Shown here: positions 14,816 to 23,069 of the stretch, in pieces
Position numbering within the stretch: the first letter of the stretch is position 1
Layout of the letters: each line of letters opens with the position of its first letter
Assembly (NCBI RefSeq): GCF_003386535.1
Contig: NZ_QTTN01000009.1
Location: 147,566-211,565, forward strand
Direction of reading: 5' to 3'
Origin: Paenibacillus taihuensis
Lineage (GTDB): Bacteria; Bacillota; Bacilli; Paenibacillales; Paenibacillaceae
DNA: 64,000 nucleotides
Translations under genes and position numbers: made by a program
The notes under the pieces: generated by a model
What the model was told of the DNA's origin: nothing
Database searches by the model: none
What the model saw: only the letters and a program-made list of their open reading frames with translations

Positions 14816-17527
14816 TCAATGTTTCTTGGATATCGTTATGGCCTTCCCAGCTTGATCCCAACCTACTGCATAGCCGAGGTTTTCGGCGATGAATCGTAAC
14901 GGAATCGTTACGGTACCGCCTGAGACTTCAGCCGGAACTGCGAGAGCTATTTTCTTACCGTTCACCTGTGCTGTCGCTGCTCTCAGTTTAAGCACGATTT
15001 TCGAAGCGCCCTTGCCAATCGTGATTGTTCCCGAGCGTGTGTCATAAGCGTAGGTTCCGCCGAGCGCTTTGATCAAGGCGTCTGCCTGGACAGCAACGCG
15101 TCCATGTACTGCAACCGGCTCCGCAGTGAACTTGATCGCATTCCCTTCAACCGTGACGGTTAGCGGCTTGCCGCCGGATTGCGCGGGAGCTTCGAGCACG
15201 ACCTCGTTATATACTTTCGTATCCGCCCAATAAGGAAGGTTCTTATCGATCCAGCTGACATAGTTATCGCGTTTCCCGTCTCCATCCGCATCATCGTTGG
15301 CGCTTGCATTAAATCCGATCGTACCGCCGGCTTTGGGGTTTAACGCCGTGTATGGAACCGCAAACTCGACGATATAGCTTCCGCTTCCCTGCGTGACGGC
15401 ACTCTTGATTGCGGAGAGGTCCCAACCTTCCTCGGTGGTGGAGATCGCGTTCTTCAAATCCACTCTCAGTTGATAGTCGCCTGCCGCTCTTGCGCCATGC
15501 TTCGCGTTCAACTCATCTACCCATACTTCGACCGAGTCGTTGTTCTCGTTCGTCCCTGCCGCGTTCGGCGTAGCATCCTTCATCTCGAACAAGTAGTACA
15601 ATGCGTTCTCGTCCCATGCGATTCTGGCCGTTCCGGTCGTTCCTTTATCCGTTTGATCCATTTGAAGTACCGATGCATTCTTCCACAGACCGTCGATCTT
15701 CCCGTCGATGACAGGCTTTCCATACACGGCTTTCGGGAGCGAGACCGGCTTCTGATCGATAAGCTGGACTTGATTGTATACCTTCGTGTCCGCCCAGTAA
15801 GGGAGATTCTTATCGATCCAGCTCACGTACGTATCTCGTTTGCCGTCTCCGTTCGCATCGTCGTTGGCGCTAGCGTTAAATCCGATCGAATCGCCCGGCT
15901 TAGGGCTTAACGCCCGGTATGGAACCGCAAACTCGACCATGTAGCCTCCATCGCTCTTCGTCACGGCGCTCTTAATTGCGGTGAGGTCCCAACCCTCTTC
16001 CGTCGAAGAAAGCGCATTCTTCAGATCGGCTCTCAGCTGATAGTCGCCTGTTCCTCTTGCACCATGCTTCGCGTTTAACTCGTCTACCCATACTTCGACC
16101 GAGTCGTTGTTCTCGTTCTCCGCCGCCGCGTTCGGCGTGCTGTCCTTCATGTCGAATAGATAATACAAATTGCGGTCGTCCCATGCGATTCTGGCTGTAC
16201 CGGTCGTCCCGTAGTCGTCCGTATTCAGCTGGAGGGCTGTTGAATTATCCCATAGCGCATCCGCTTTTCCATCGATTACAGGCGTTCCTTTGACGGCAAC
16301 ATAATCGCTGGAATTTCCATTCTCGCTCGCGCCAGGCGCCTCATTCTTCAGGTCGCTGGTTACTTTGGCTGCCGTAGAGAGATTATAGAAGGCTCCGCTC
16401 TTAGAGCCCGTTACGACGTTATTCGCAAAGGTGATCTCGCCTTTCACGGTTTTTAAGATATAAATGCCGTAAGCTGCAGCATTCTCTACCGTATTCCCCT
16501 TGAATGTCGCGAAGATTTGGTCGCTGCCGATGAGAAGAATGCCGCTGTCTTTCGAGCCGCTTACTTTGTTGTTCTCGAAGATCGCATTCTGAATACCCGG
16601 GTCCTTGTACGTGGCTTGCAGGCGGATCCCGCCCTTCTCTGCAACCGAACCGTTTAAGCTCGTGTTGGAGATCGTATTGTTCTTCACCGAGAGATTCGTT
16701 ACGGCATAGGTCTGCCAGTTGCCTTCGGAAGCGATGAATATGCCTGCGCCGCCGGTTCTATCGATCTTGTTGTTCTCGATCGTCACGTTCTCGCCGCCGG
16801 AAACCGTAATTCCGCGGGCATGGCCGCCTGAAACCTCATTATTGCGAATCGTAATGTTCTTGCACCAATCCCCGAACTTCTCATAGGAGACGACTGCGAT
16901 ATGGTCATCGCCATTATCCCGGACCTCATTGCGTTCGACCAAAATATCATTCGAACGCCCCGTCATGTGAATACCGTCGGCTAGCGTATTCTTCACGATG
17001 TTGCCGCTAATGACGCCGTGGCTTCCCAAGTTGAATATCCCCGCGGAGGAGCCACCGTCAATTTCAATATCTTTTATCGAATAGTTGGTCGAAGTTTCGG
17101 CAGCGATGACTCTTGCGGAAATGTCGGTAGTCAATCTCGTCGCCGCAGGCACCGTCGTCAGCTTAACGCGGCTCAGATCAGAGCCGTTACCGCTTAGCAC
17201 AACGGCTTGGCGCTCCAAATTCGTGCTCTTCAATATCGATGTCGGTCCTGTTCCGGACAGATCGACGCCATTCAGCGTTATCGAGTCGCTGAATAGAAAG
17301 GTACCTTCCGGAACGTATACGGATTTGCCCGTTGCCGCCGCTTCGGAGAGGGCTTTGTTTATGGCAGCCAAATCATCGGTACCATCATTAGGCGTCGCGC
17401 CAAATTCCGTGATGGAAATTGCATTTGTGGGCGTGATTCCGGTATTCGCTTCCGCCGCATAAGTGACGGCGGGCATGCTGAGCAGCGCCGTCGACAGCAA
17501 CGTGCTCAGCGTTCTTCTCATTCTCAT
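14816..17527 (-). CDS. Secreted beta-helix polysaccharidase with CBM9-like pair and copper-amine-oxidase-N domain
   Basis: The ATG at 17525-17527 has AGGAGG eight bases upstream; an in-frame TTG at 17533 is too close to that site. The 903-residue product has a signal peptide (1-25), a Pectate_lyase_3-like beta-helix (about 30-390; DGIHMT, GDDHIAVV), two CBM9-like modules of 189 residues (about 405-785; WVDELNAKHGARGTGDYQL) and a C-terminal Cu_amine_oxidN1 domain (about 790-903; IPLRFIAENLGYAVGW). The last domain is common at the ends of Paenibacillus exoproteins and probably helps retain them at the surface. The module order is permuted relative to the 934-residue neighbour. Paired half-sites at 17599-17631 suggest control by the local YesN. 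Confidence 0.78.
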   Translation of the reverse strand: MRMRRTLSTLLSTALLSMPAVTYAAEANTGITPTNAISITEFGATPNDGTDDLAAINKALSEAAATGKSVYVPEGTFLFSDSITLNGVDLSGTGPTSILKSTNLERQAVVLSGNGSDLSRVKLTTVPAATRLTTDISARVIAAETSTNYSIKDIEIDGGSSAGIFNLGSHGVISGNIVKNTLADGIHMTGRSNDILVERNEVRDNGDDHIAVVSYEKFGDWCKNITIRNNEVSGGHARGITVSGGENVTIENNKIDRTGGAGIFIASEGNWQTYAVTNLSVKNNTISNTSLNGSVAEKGGIRLQATYKDPGIQNAIFENNKVSGSKDSGILLIGSDQIFATFKGNTVENAAAYGIYILKTVKGEITFANNVVTGSKSGAFYNLSTAAKVTSDLKNEAPGASENGNSSDYVAVKGTPVIDGKADALWDNSTALQLNTDDYGTTGTARIAWDDRNLYYLFDMKDSTPNAAAENENNDSVEVWVDELNAKHGARGTGDYQLRADLKNALSSTEEGWDLTAIKSAVTKSDGGYMVEFAVPYRALSPKPGDSIGFNASANDDANGDGKRDTYVSWIDKNLPYWADTKVYNQVQLIDQKPVSLPKAVYGKPVIDGKIDGLWKNASVLQMDQTDKGTTGTARIAWDENALYYLFEMKDATPNAAGTNENNDSVEVWVDELNAKHGARAAGDYQLRVDLKNAISTTEEGWDLSAIKSAVTQGSGSYIVEFAVPYTALNPKAGGTIGFNASANDDADGDGKRDNYVSWIDKNLPYWADTKVYNEVVLEAPAQSGGKPLTVTVEGNAIKFTAEPVAVHGRVAVQADALIKALGGTYAYDTRSGTITIGKGASKIVLKLRAATAQVNGKKIALAVPAEVSGGTVTIPLRFIAENLGYAVGWDQAGKAITISKKH
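15190..16305 (-). repeat. Pair of 567-bp direct repeats (CBM9-like modules)
   Basis: Two in-frame copies with a 567-bp offset (TTATCGATCCAGCT at about 15243 and 15810) encode 189-residue CBM9-like modules. They are more diverged in DNA than the pair at 12786-13974. Confidence 0.75.
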
Positions 17528-17598
17528 CTTCAATTCCTCCTATGGAGATGGTTAAGTGCTCTCAACTATTGTAATTGCATTCGAAAGGCGGAGGATTC

Positions 17599-17631
17599 GA
17601 ATATATTAACCTCTCGGTATGAATATCTTAA
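17599..17631 (-). promoter_or_regulatory. Paired half-sites, candidate YesN-binding site
   Basis: GAATATATTAA (17599-17609) and GAATATCTTAA (17621-17631) are direct repeats 22 bp apart, two helical turns, as is usual for AraC-type dimers. They lie 72 bp upstream of the 17527 start, matching the layout at 21427-21459. Confidence 0.55.
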
Positions 17632-17650
17632 GAAGTTGTAAAACTGGCGT

Positions 17651-18964
17651 TTACCCTTTGACGCCTGAGAAGGAGACTCCCTTCTCGATATATTTCTGCG
17701 AAAAAAGAAAGATAATCAATAGCGGGGTCATGGACACAAAGGAGCTCGCCATGATCATGTTCTGCTGGACGTTGCTCTGATTCTGCAAATCGTTGAGCGC
17801 GACCGTGAATGTCCAGTATTTCGGAAGGTTGTTGACGACGAGAGGCCACACGAATTCATTCCACACCGGAATGAACGTAAGAACGGCAACCGATGCGAAA
17901 ATCGGGATGGACAACGGAATGACGATTTGAGTGAATGTACGAATTTCCGATGCGCCGTCCACTCGCGCGGCTTGCAGGAGCTCCTTCGAGATCTGGTCGA
18001 AGAAACCCTTGAACAGGAAAATGATGATGCCCCATGCAGAATGGGGAAGAATCATCGCCAGCAGCGAGTTCACGAGGTGCAGGTCCTTCATGAGCAGATA
18101 AAGCGGAAGCAGCAGAGAAATATCCGGGATCATGATGGTCGCCAGGAAAAACATGATCCAGAAAAATTGCCATCTCTTGCTCCGGATCAAATGCGAAAGC
18201 GTATAACCCGCCAAGCCGCCGAGCACCATCTGCATGAATACGCACGAGAGCGTCACGATGCTGCTGTTTAGGAAATATTGAAAGAAACCCATCGGGCCGG
18301 CAGCGTCTTTCGCCAGCTTATTCAAGGATAGATAACTGTCGAACAAGCGGCTCCATGCCGATTTCTCGACGATCGACGTCACTTTGCCCTTCACAAACGC
18401 CGTCGAGCCATAAAACTCGCCGAACTTCGCGGCAAGCGCCGAATCTGCTATTCCGGCCGTGTCTCCCGCGGCTTTGCCGTTATCGCCGTACCACTTGAAT
18501 TTCGAAAGCTTCTGCTCTTTGATGATTGGAAGCTTGAGATTCATCAAGGTATCGTTAAACATGGCGGACGGAACGACCATCGGCTGTCCCACATGGAAGG
18601 AGGACGATGACGTGATCGCTCTATAAATCATTGTGCCGCCTCGAATACCCGTAATCTCAACCTCGCCGATGTTCTCCCGAAGATTCTTCATCCAAGGATA
18701 CCAGGTCGCTCTCATCGCATCTTTCTCGTAATATACGTTGTCTTGCGGCTCTTGCCCCGTATAATCGATCGTTACCCGTACGGATTGGGGGATGCTGGGC
18801 AACCATTTCGGCGGATACGCATCGATGTCCTTATCCGTCTTGAGAGAGGACGAGATCATCCACAGGACGGGAATCAGAGCCGCGAGCGTGAAGAAGACAG
18901 TAACCGCGTAAGCCGTAATGCTTAAGGACCTCTGCCCCTTCTCCTTAACGCCTTTTCGTGCCAT
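17651..18964 (-). CDS. CUT1 sugar ABC transporter permease with large extracytoplasmic insertion
   Basis: The 437-residue product starts at the ATG at 18964, with AAGGA about nine bases upstream. It has the first helix (about 17-40), the permease core in the C-terminal 220 residues and the EAA-loop motif LLQAARVDGASEIRTFTQIV that docks the ATPase. MalG-type permeases are usually about 275-300 residues; here about 160 extra residues lie between the first and second helices (about 55-215), which should face outward. The gene follows the other permease by 5 bp. No ATPase gene is in the locus, so a shared MsmX-type ATPase elsewhere is likely. It would import oligosaccharides released by the secreted enzymes. 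Confidence 0.88.
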   Translation of the reverse strand: MARKGVKEKGQRSLSITAYAVTVFFTLAALIPVLWMISSSLKTDKDIDAYPPKWLPSIPQSVRVTIDYTGQEPQDNVYYEKDAMRATWYPWMKNLRENIGEVEITGIRGGTMIYRAITSSSSFHVGQPMVVPSAMFNDTLMNLKLPIIKEQKLSKFKWYGDNGKAAGDTAGIADSALAAKFGEFYGSTAFVKGKVTSIVEKSAWSRLFDSYLSLNKLAKDAAGPMGFFQYFLNSSIVTLSCVFMQMVLGGLAGYTLSHLIRSKRWQFFWIMFFLATIMIPDISLLLPLYLLMKDLHLVNSLLAMILPHSAWGIIIFLFKGFFDQISKELLQAARVDGASEIRTFTQIVIPLSIPIFASVAVLTFIPVWNEFVWPLVVNNLPKYWTFTVALNDLQNQSNVQQNMIMASSFVSMTPLLIIFLFSQKYIEKGVSFSGVKG

Positions 18965-18969
18965 AAGCT

Positions 18970-19878
18970 TCAATCCTTTTCCGCGGAAATTTTATTTTGC
19001 AATACGGTCAGTAGCGCGATGATGATAAACATGAACATGGACATGGCGCCCGATATGCCGAAGCGCGATTGTTGGAACGCGGTGTTTACAACGAGCATCG
19101 ACACGACGGTCGTGCTGCCGGCAGGCCCGCCCTGGGTCATGACGTAAATATTGTCGTAGGCGAGCAGCACGCCGGACATGAAGGCGACGAACTGGATGAC
19201 AATGATAAACCGGATGTTCGGCAGCAGCATGGTCCATATTCTGCGCCAAGGACCCGCTCCGTCGACTTTGGCCGCTTCCAGAATTTCCGTGGGCACCGAC
19301 TTGATCGCCGAGTAGTAGAGCAGCAAGGAAATGCCGTTGCCGGCGAACACCGCGGGCAGCACGATCGCAAGCTTCGTCATGTTCAAGTCGTTCAACCATA
19401 AGTAAGGACCGAGTCCGACGAAATGCAGCCAATAGTTCAGCAAACCGAAATCGGGATTGTACATCCATTTCCAGACGAGAATGCCCGCGACGGCCGGCAC
19501 GATGGTCGGCAATTGATACATGAACCGGAAGAAAGCGTTCGCCCGGCGAATGTCGCTCAACAGCAACGCCTGCACGATGGGGATCCAGAATGTCAGCCCT
19601 AGATACAGGGCAAAGAAAACGAACGTATTAGACACCGCCTGCCAGAACGTGGCCGAAGACAGGAACTCGGTATAATTGGAGAAGCCGACGAACACGCCGG
19701 GCGGATTGACGATGCTATAGCGGAAGAAGCTGACGTAAATCATATTGAGCAGCGGATAGTACTTAAACAGCACGTAACAGAGCACCGAAGGAAACAGAAA
19801 CAGAACAGGCATCCAACGGATGTTAAGCTTTCGTATACTAATGATTTCCACCCCGGCAATAGGATCGGGATCCCCCAC
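18970..19878 (-). CDS. CUT1 sugar ABC transporter permease (MalF/UgpA/LplB-type)
   Basis: The product is 302 residues with six membrane helices; the EAA loop reads EAAKVDGAGPWRRIWTMLLPNI. It pairs with the downstream permease and the upstream binding lipoprotein to form an oligosaccharide importer in the cytoplasmic membrane. The start is uncertain: a GTG at 19876-19878 and another at 19849-19851 are both possible, and neither has a strong ribosome binding site. It lies 32 bp after the binding-protein gene on the minus strand, so the three genes form one operon. Confidence 0.9.
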   Translation of the reverse strand: MGDPDPIAGVEIISIRKLNIRWMPVLFLFPSVLCYVLFKYYPLLNMIYVSFFRYSIVNPPGVFVGFSNYTEFLSSATFWQAVSNTFVFFALYLGLTFWIPIVQALLLSDIRRANAFFRFMYQLPTIVPAVAGILVWKWMYNPDFGLLNYWLHFVGLGPYLWLNDLNMTKLAIVLPAVFAGNGISLLLYYSAIKSVPTEILEAAKVDGAGPWRRIWTMLLPNIRFIIVIQFVAFMSGVLLAYDNIYVMTQGGPAGSTTVVSMLVVNTAFQQSRFGISGAMSMFMFIIIALLTVLQNKISAEKD

Positions 19879-19910
19879 GGCATAGGTTCATGGAGAATCC
19901 CGATGGTCAT

Positions 19911-21356
19911 TTATTTTTTGAGCTCGGCGTTGTACTTATCGAACACTTCTTTCTGCGCTAAATCCTGTGCGGCTTTAAGCACCGTCAGCGGATCCGTTTT
20001 CTCGTCCAGCAGCACCTGTTGAATCGGTTTCACGATGTATGGGCTCAAGCGTGCTTTCAAGAAGTATTCCAAATGCGTGTTGTTGGCCGCTGCCTGCACG
20101 TTCGCGACCAGATCCGCCGGCATGCCTTCAATGTATTTCGAGAGGTCGAGATCGCTGCGAACATACAGCAGATTAGGGAAAATGCCGTTTTCTTTGGCAA
20201 ACTGCAACGTAGCTTCAAGATATTCTTTGGAAGTGAAGTAGGTCGCGTAGGTGAAGGCAGCCTTCTGCTTCTCTGGAGATGCCTTCGGATTCAAGATCCA
20301 GTAGTTGCCTCCAACTTGCGATGGCGATATGCCGGAAGGTCCGGCCGGAAGCGCCGAGAATCCGATGTTGTTTAGGTCCATCCCTTTGGAGACCAGTCCT
20401 CCGAACCAATCGGAGCCGGCAATCATGGAAGCCGCATGGCCCGTATAGAAGTCCTTCTGGTTATCGTCCAAGCTTTGAACGACGTTCTTCTGAGTCGCTT
20501 GATACTTGAACTTCAAGTCCTTGTAATATTGCAATGCCTTAACGACGGCATCTGAAGTAAAGGCTGGCTTCGCCGTTCCGTCCGCTGCCTTCTCGGTGAG
20601 ATCGCCGCCGGCTTGCCAAACATAATACTCGAAGAACCAGTCCGCCCAGTCCATGCCAAGAATGGCATATCCGTACGTTCCTTTGCCTGGATTGGTCAGC
20701 TTCTGCGCGGCGGCTCCGAATGAATCCCAATCCTTCAGGGCGGCTGCCGGATCGATGCCTGCATCGGCAAACATTTGCTTGTTGTACATCAAACCGGTTA
20801 CATACATGCTGTTCGGCACGCCATAAATTTTGCCGTCGACGGTAGCCGCGTTGAGCGATGACGGCAAATAGCTGGCTTTATCTTCGAAAGAGTTCCAGAG
20901 ATCGGTAATATCGGCCGGAATGCCTTGCGCGATATACGATTCCATATCCGGATACGGATTCAGGTAGGCATCCGGCTGTTCGCCGCCGGCTACGGCCGTC
21001 ATGAACTGCTCCCGTTCTTTCTCTTTCGTTTGCTCGACGTGCTTGACTTTGATGTGCGGATATTTCGCTTCGAACACCGCGAACTGGCTTTCCTTGAACG
21101 CCTTGTCTAGATCGTCGGCATGCGGTTTATCCCACACAGTGATTTCGACATCCACTTCGGGAGCGGTTTGCGCAGGCTCGGTTTGCGTCGTATCGTTCGT
21201 TGCGGCTGGTTCGGTAGCGTTCGTCGCTACAGGTTCATTCGCGTTCGTTGTCGAAGCTGCGTTCTCCGCGTTGTTTGAGCTCCCGCATGCGGAGACCGTC
21301 ACGGCAGCGGCCATAATTAATGCGAATGTTGCGGATAACTTGGTTGTTCGATTCAA
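19911..21356 (-). CDS. Extracellular sugar-binding lipoprotein of ABC importer
   Basis: The 481-residue product has a lipoprotein signal (about 1-24, lipobox VSAC) and an Asn/Thr/Glu/Ala-rich linker (about 26-70), then a family 1 solute-binding fold (ITVWDKPHADDLDKAF, KVKHVEQT, YGVPNSMYVTGLMYNKQMFADAG). It captures oligosaccharides at the membrane surface for the two permeases. It is the first gene of its operon. The 22-bp-spaced repeats at 21427-21459, 71 bp ahead of the start, are a probable binding site of the adjacent YesN regulator. The sugar is unknown, but the context suggests products of the beta-helix enzymes. Confidence 0.92.
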   Translation of the reverse strand: MNRTTKLSATFALIMAAAVTVSACGSSNNAENAASTTNANEPVATNATEPAATNDTTQTEPAQTAPEVDVEITVWDKPHADDLDKAFKESQFAVFEAKYPHIKVKHVEQTKEKEREQFMTAVAGGEQPDAYLNPYPDMESYIAQGIPADITDLWNSFEDKASYLPSSLNAATVDGKIYGVPNSMYVTGLMYNKQMFADAGIDPAAALKDWDSFGAAAQKLTNPGKGTYGYAILGMDWADWFFEYYVWQAGGDLTEKAADGTAKPAFTSDAVVKALQYYKDLKFKYQATQKNVVQSLDDNQKDFYTGHAASMIAGSDWFGGLVSKGMDLNNIGFSALPAGPSGISPSQVGGNYWILNPKASPEKQKAAFTYATYFTSKEYLEATLQFAKENGIFPNLLYVRSDLDLSKYIEGMPADLVANVQAAANNTHLEYFLKARLSPYIVKPIQQVLLDEKTDPLTVLKAAQDLAQKEVFDKYNAELKK

Positions 21357-21426
21357 CCTGATTTCCCCCTCGAATGGTTTCTCCTTGCAAGTCTTATTGT
21401 AGGCTTGTTGGCGGGATCATTTAAGC

Positions 21427-21459
21427 GAATATCTTAACCGTTACCTATGAATTTCTTAA
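21427..21459 (-). promoter_or_regulatory. Paired half-sites, candidate YesN-binding site
   Basis: GAATATCTTAA (21427-21437) and GAATTTCTTAA (21449-21459) are direct repeats 22 bp apart, 71 bp upstream of the binding-protein start. The spacing and distance match the site at 17599. The second half-site overlaps the last codons of the yesN-like gene. Confidence 0.6.
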
Positions 21460-23069
21460 GATGTCGAGTTCTCCCGGTATTGCTTCGGCGTCTCCCCGTA
21501 GCGCTTGCGAAACACGCTTCCGAAATACGCAGGGTCCTCGAAACCGACTCGTTCTCCGATCTGATGCACTTTAAGTTCGGTGTCCCGGAGGAGCTCCGCC
21601 GCTGCCCTCATCCGCACCGATGTCAAATAATCAATGAAGCTCTCGCCATACTTCTCCTTGAAACGCTTGGAGAAATAGTTGGGATGAATGTAGAAGCGCT
21701 CGGCTATGGATTGCAGCGACAGCTGTTCCGCGAAGTGGATATCGATATATGCCTTCACGGCCTCGGCGATCTCCTTCCCAGTTGCTTCATCTCTTCTGGA
21801 GAGAAGCCCGACGATATTCCTTGCGAAGCCGTTCATCCTTTCCGCAATTTCGTGCCAGTCCGTCACTTGCTGCAGCCAGCGCAGCAAATCGTCCATCTCG
21901 CCGATCGTCCATTCGGCATCGGCCGCGTTGGAAAGCAGAAACCGGTTGAAAAACAGATAGAGGTCGACGCAGAACCATTCCGCCTGCACGTAAGCGGAAT
22001 TCGGATCCTGCACGATAGAGCCGATCCGGCGTTCCAACCAACGGTACACCTTGTCCGTTTCCAGTTTTTTCAGCCAATCCTCCAGCATTTTGATGTCTTC
22101 TTTCCCGATGATCGACTTTCGGTTCGCTAGCATCGCGGACATGCCGTTCGCCGAATAGATACGGTTAGCTCCATGCAGAATGGCGTTCTTGGTCAGCTGC
22201 TTAGCTTCGCGGTAACTTTCCTGCACCTTCTTCAGCTTGTCATGGTACGGACCGATGCCGACCGTCAAGCCGAGTTTTAAGTAATTCCGGATACCGTACG
22301 AAATCACTTCCAGAATCGATGAGACGGCAGACCGCTCTTGCCCCTGCCCGAGACCGAGCACGTAGACGAGCTCGAAGCGATGCAGAGAATGGTGCACGAG
22401 CACCCCTTGAATGCCTCCGGTCCCGAACCGTTCCGTCACGATGTTTTTGACCGCGAACCATAGCAAATCCTCCTCACCAGCCCCGAAGGAATGATGGGGC
22501 AGCCCGAACGGCTCCAGGCGGAGCACGACCGCGGTGAATGAAACACAGTCTTGAGCAAGCGTATCAAGCGCGCCGTCCTCGACCGATACGTCCTCTTCCT
22601 GCAAAAAACGGGTCAATGCTCCTTGTCTGGCCGTCTCGTGGCTCGATTCTGCAAGCGCTTTAAGAGATTCGACCATTTGTACTCGATTGTTCTCCGTTTC
22701 CTTGCGCTCTATCAAGCCGGACAACACTTCGAATAGTTCGTTATCCTCCAGCGGCTTGAGTAAATAATGGCTCACGCCGTATTTGATAGCCTGCTTGGCA
22801 TATTCGAAGTCGTCGTACCCGCTCAGTATGACGTATTCCGCCCGCGCCTCGGTTTCTTTAGCCATACGGATGAATTCGAGACCGTTCAATGCGGGCATTT
22901 GAATATCCGTGATTACAATGTCCGGCTGCGCCGTGCGGATGAGTTCCAAGCCCGACAGGCCGTCTCCTGCTTCCCCGACTACAGAAACCGGCAAGCCGGT
23001 TTGACGAATTTTATGTACAATGCCTTGACGGATAATCGGCTCGTCGTCCAATACGATGAGTTTCATCAT
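21456..23069 (-). CDS. YesN-type response regulator with AraC-family DNA-binding domain
   Basis: The 537-residue product has an N-terminal receiver (about 1-120; acidic DDEP, phosphoacceptor Asp in DIVITDIQMP, Lys in LLKPLED), a middle region of about 290 residues and a C-terminal AraC/XylS double helix-turn-helix (about 435-535; SLQSIAERFYIHPNYFSKRFKEK, IGERVGFEDPAYFGSVFRK). It overlaps the kinase gene by 4 bp. It should activate the downstream transporter and polysaccharidase genes when phosphorylated. Candidate sites at 21427, 17599 and 24969 share a 22-bp period suited to the AraC domain. Confidence 0.93.
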   Translation of the reverse strand: MMKLIVLDDEPIIRQGIVHKIRQTGLPVSVVGEAGDGLSGLELIRTAQPDIVITDIQMPALNGLEFIRMAKETEARAEYVILSGYDDFEYAKQAIKYGVSHYLLKPLEDNELFEVLSGLIERKETENNRVQMVESLKALAESSHETARQGALTRFLQEEDVSVEDGALDTLAQDCVSFTAVVLRLEPFGLPHHSFGAGEEDLLWFAVKNIVTERFGTGGIQGVLVHHSLHRFELVYVLGLGQGQERSAVSSILEVISYGIRNYLKLGLTVGIGPYHDKLKKVQESYREAKQLTKNAILHGANRIYSANGMSAMLANRKSIIGKEDIKMLEDWLKKLETDKVYRWLERRIGSIVQDPNSAYVQAEWFCVDLYLFFNRFLLSNAADAEWTIGEMDDLLRWLQQVTDWHEIAERMNGFARNIVGLLSRRDEATGKEIAEAVKAYIDIHFAEQLSLQSIAERFYIHPNYFSKRFKEKYGESFIDYLTSVRMRAAAELLRDTELKVHQIGERVGFEDPAYFGSVFRKRYGETPKQYRENSTS

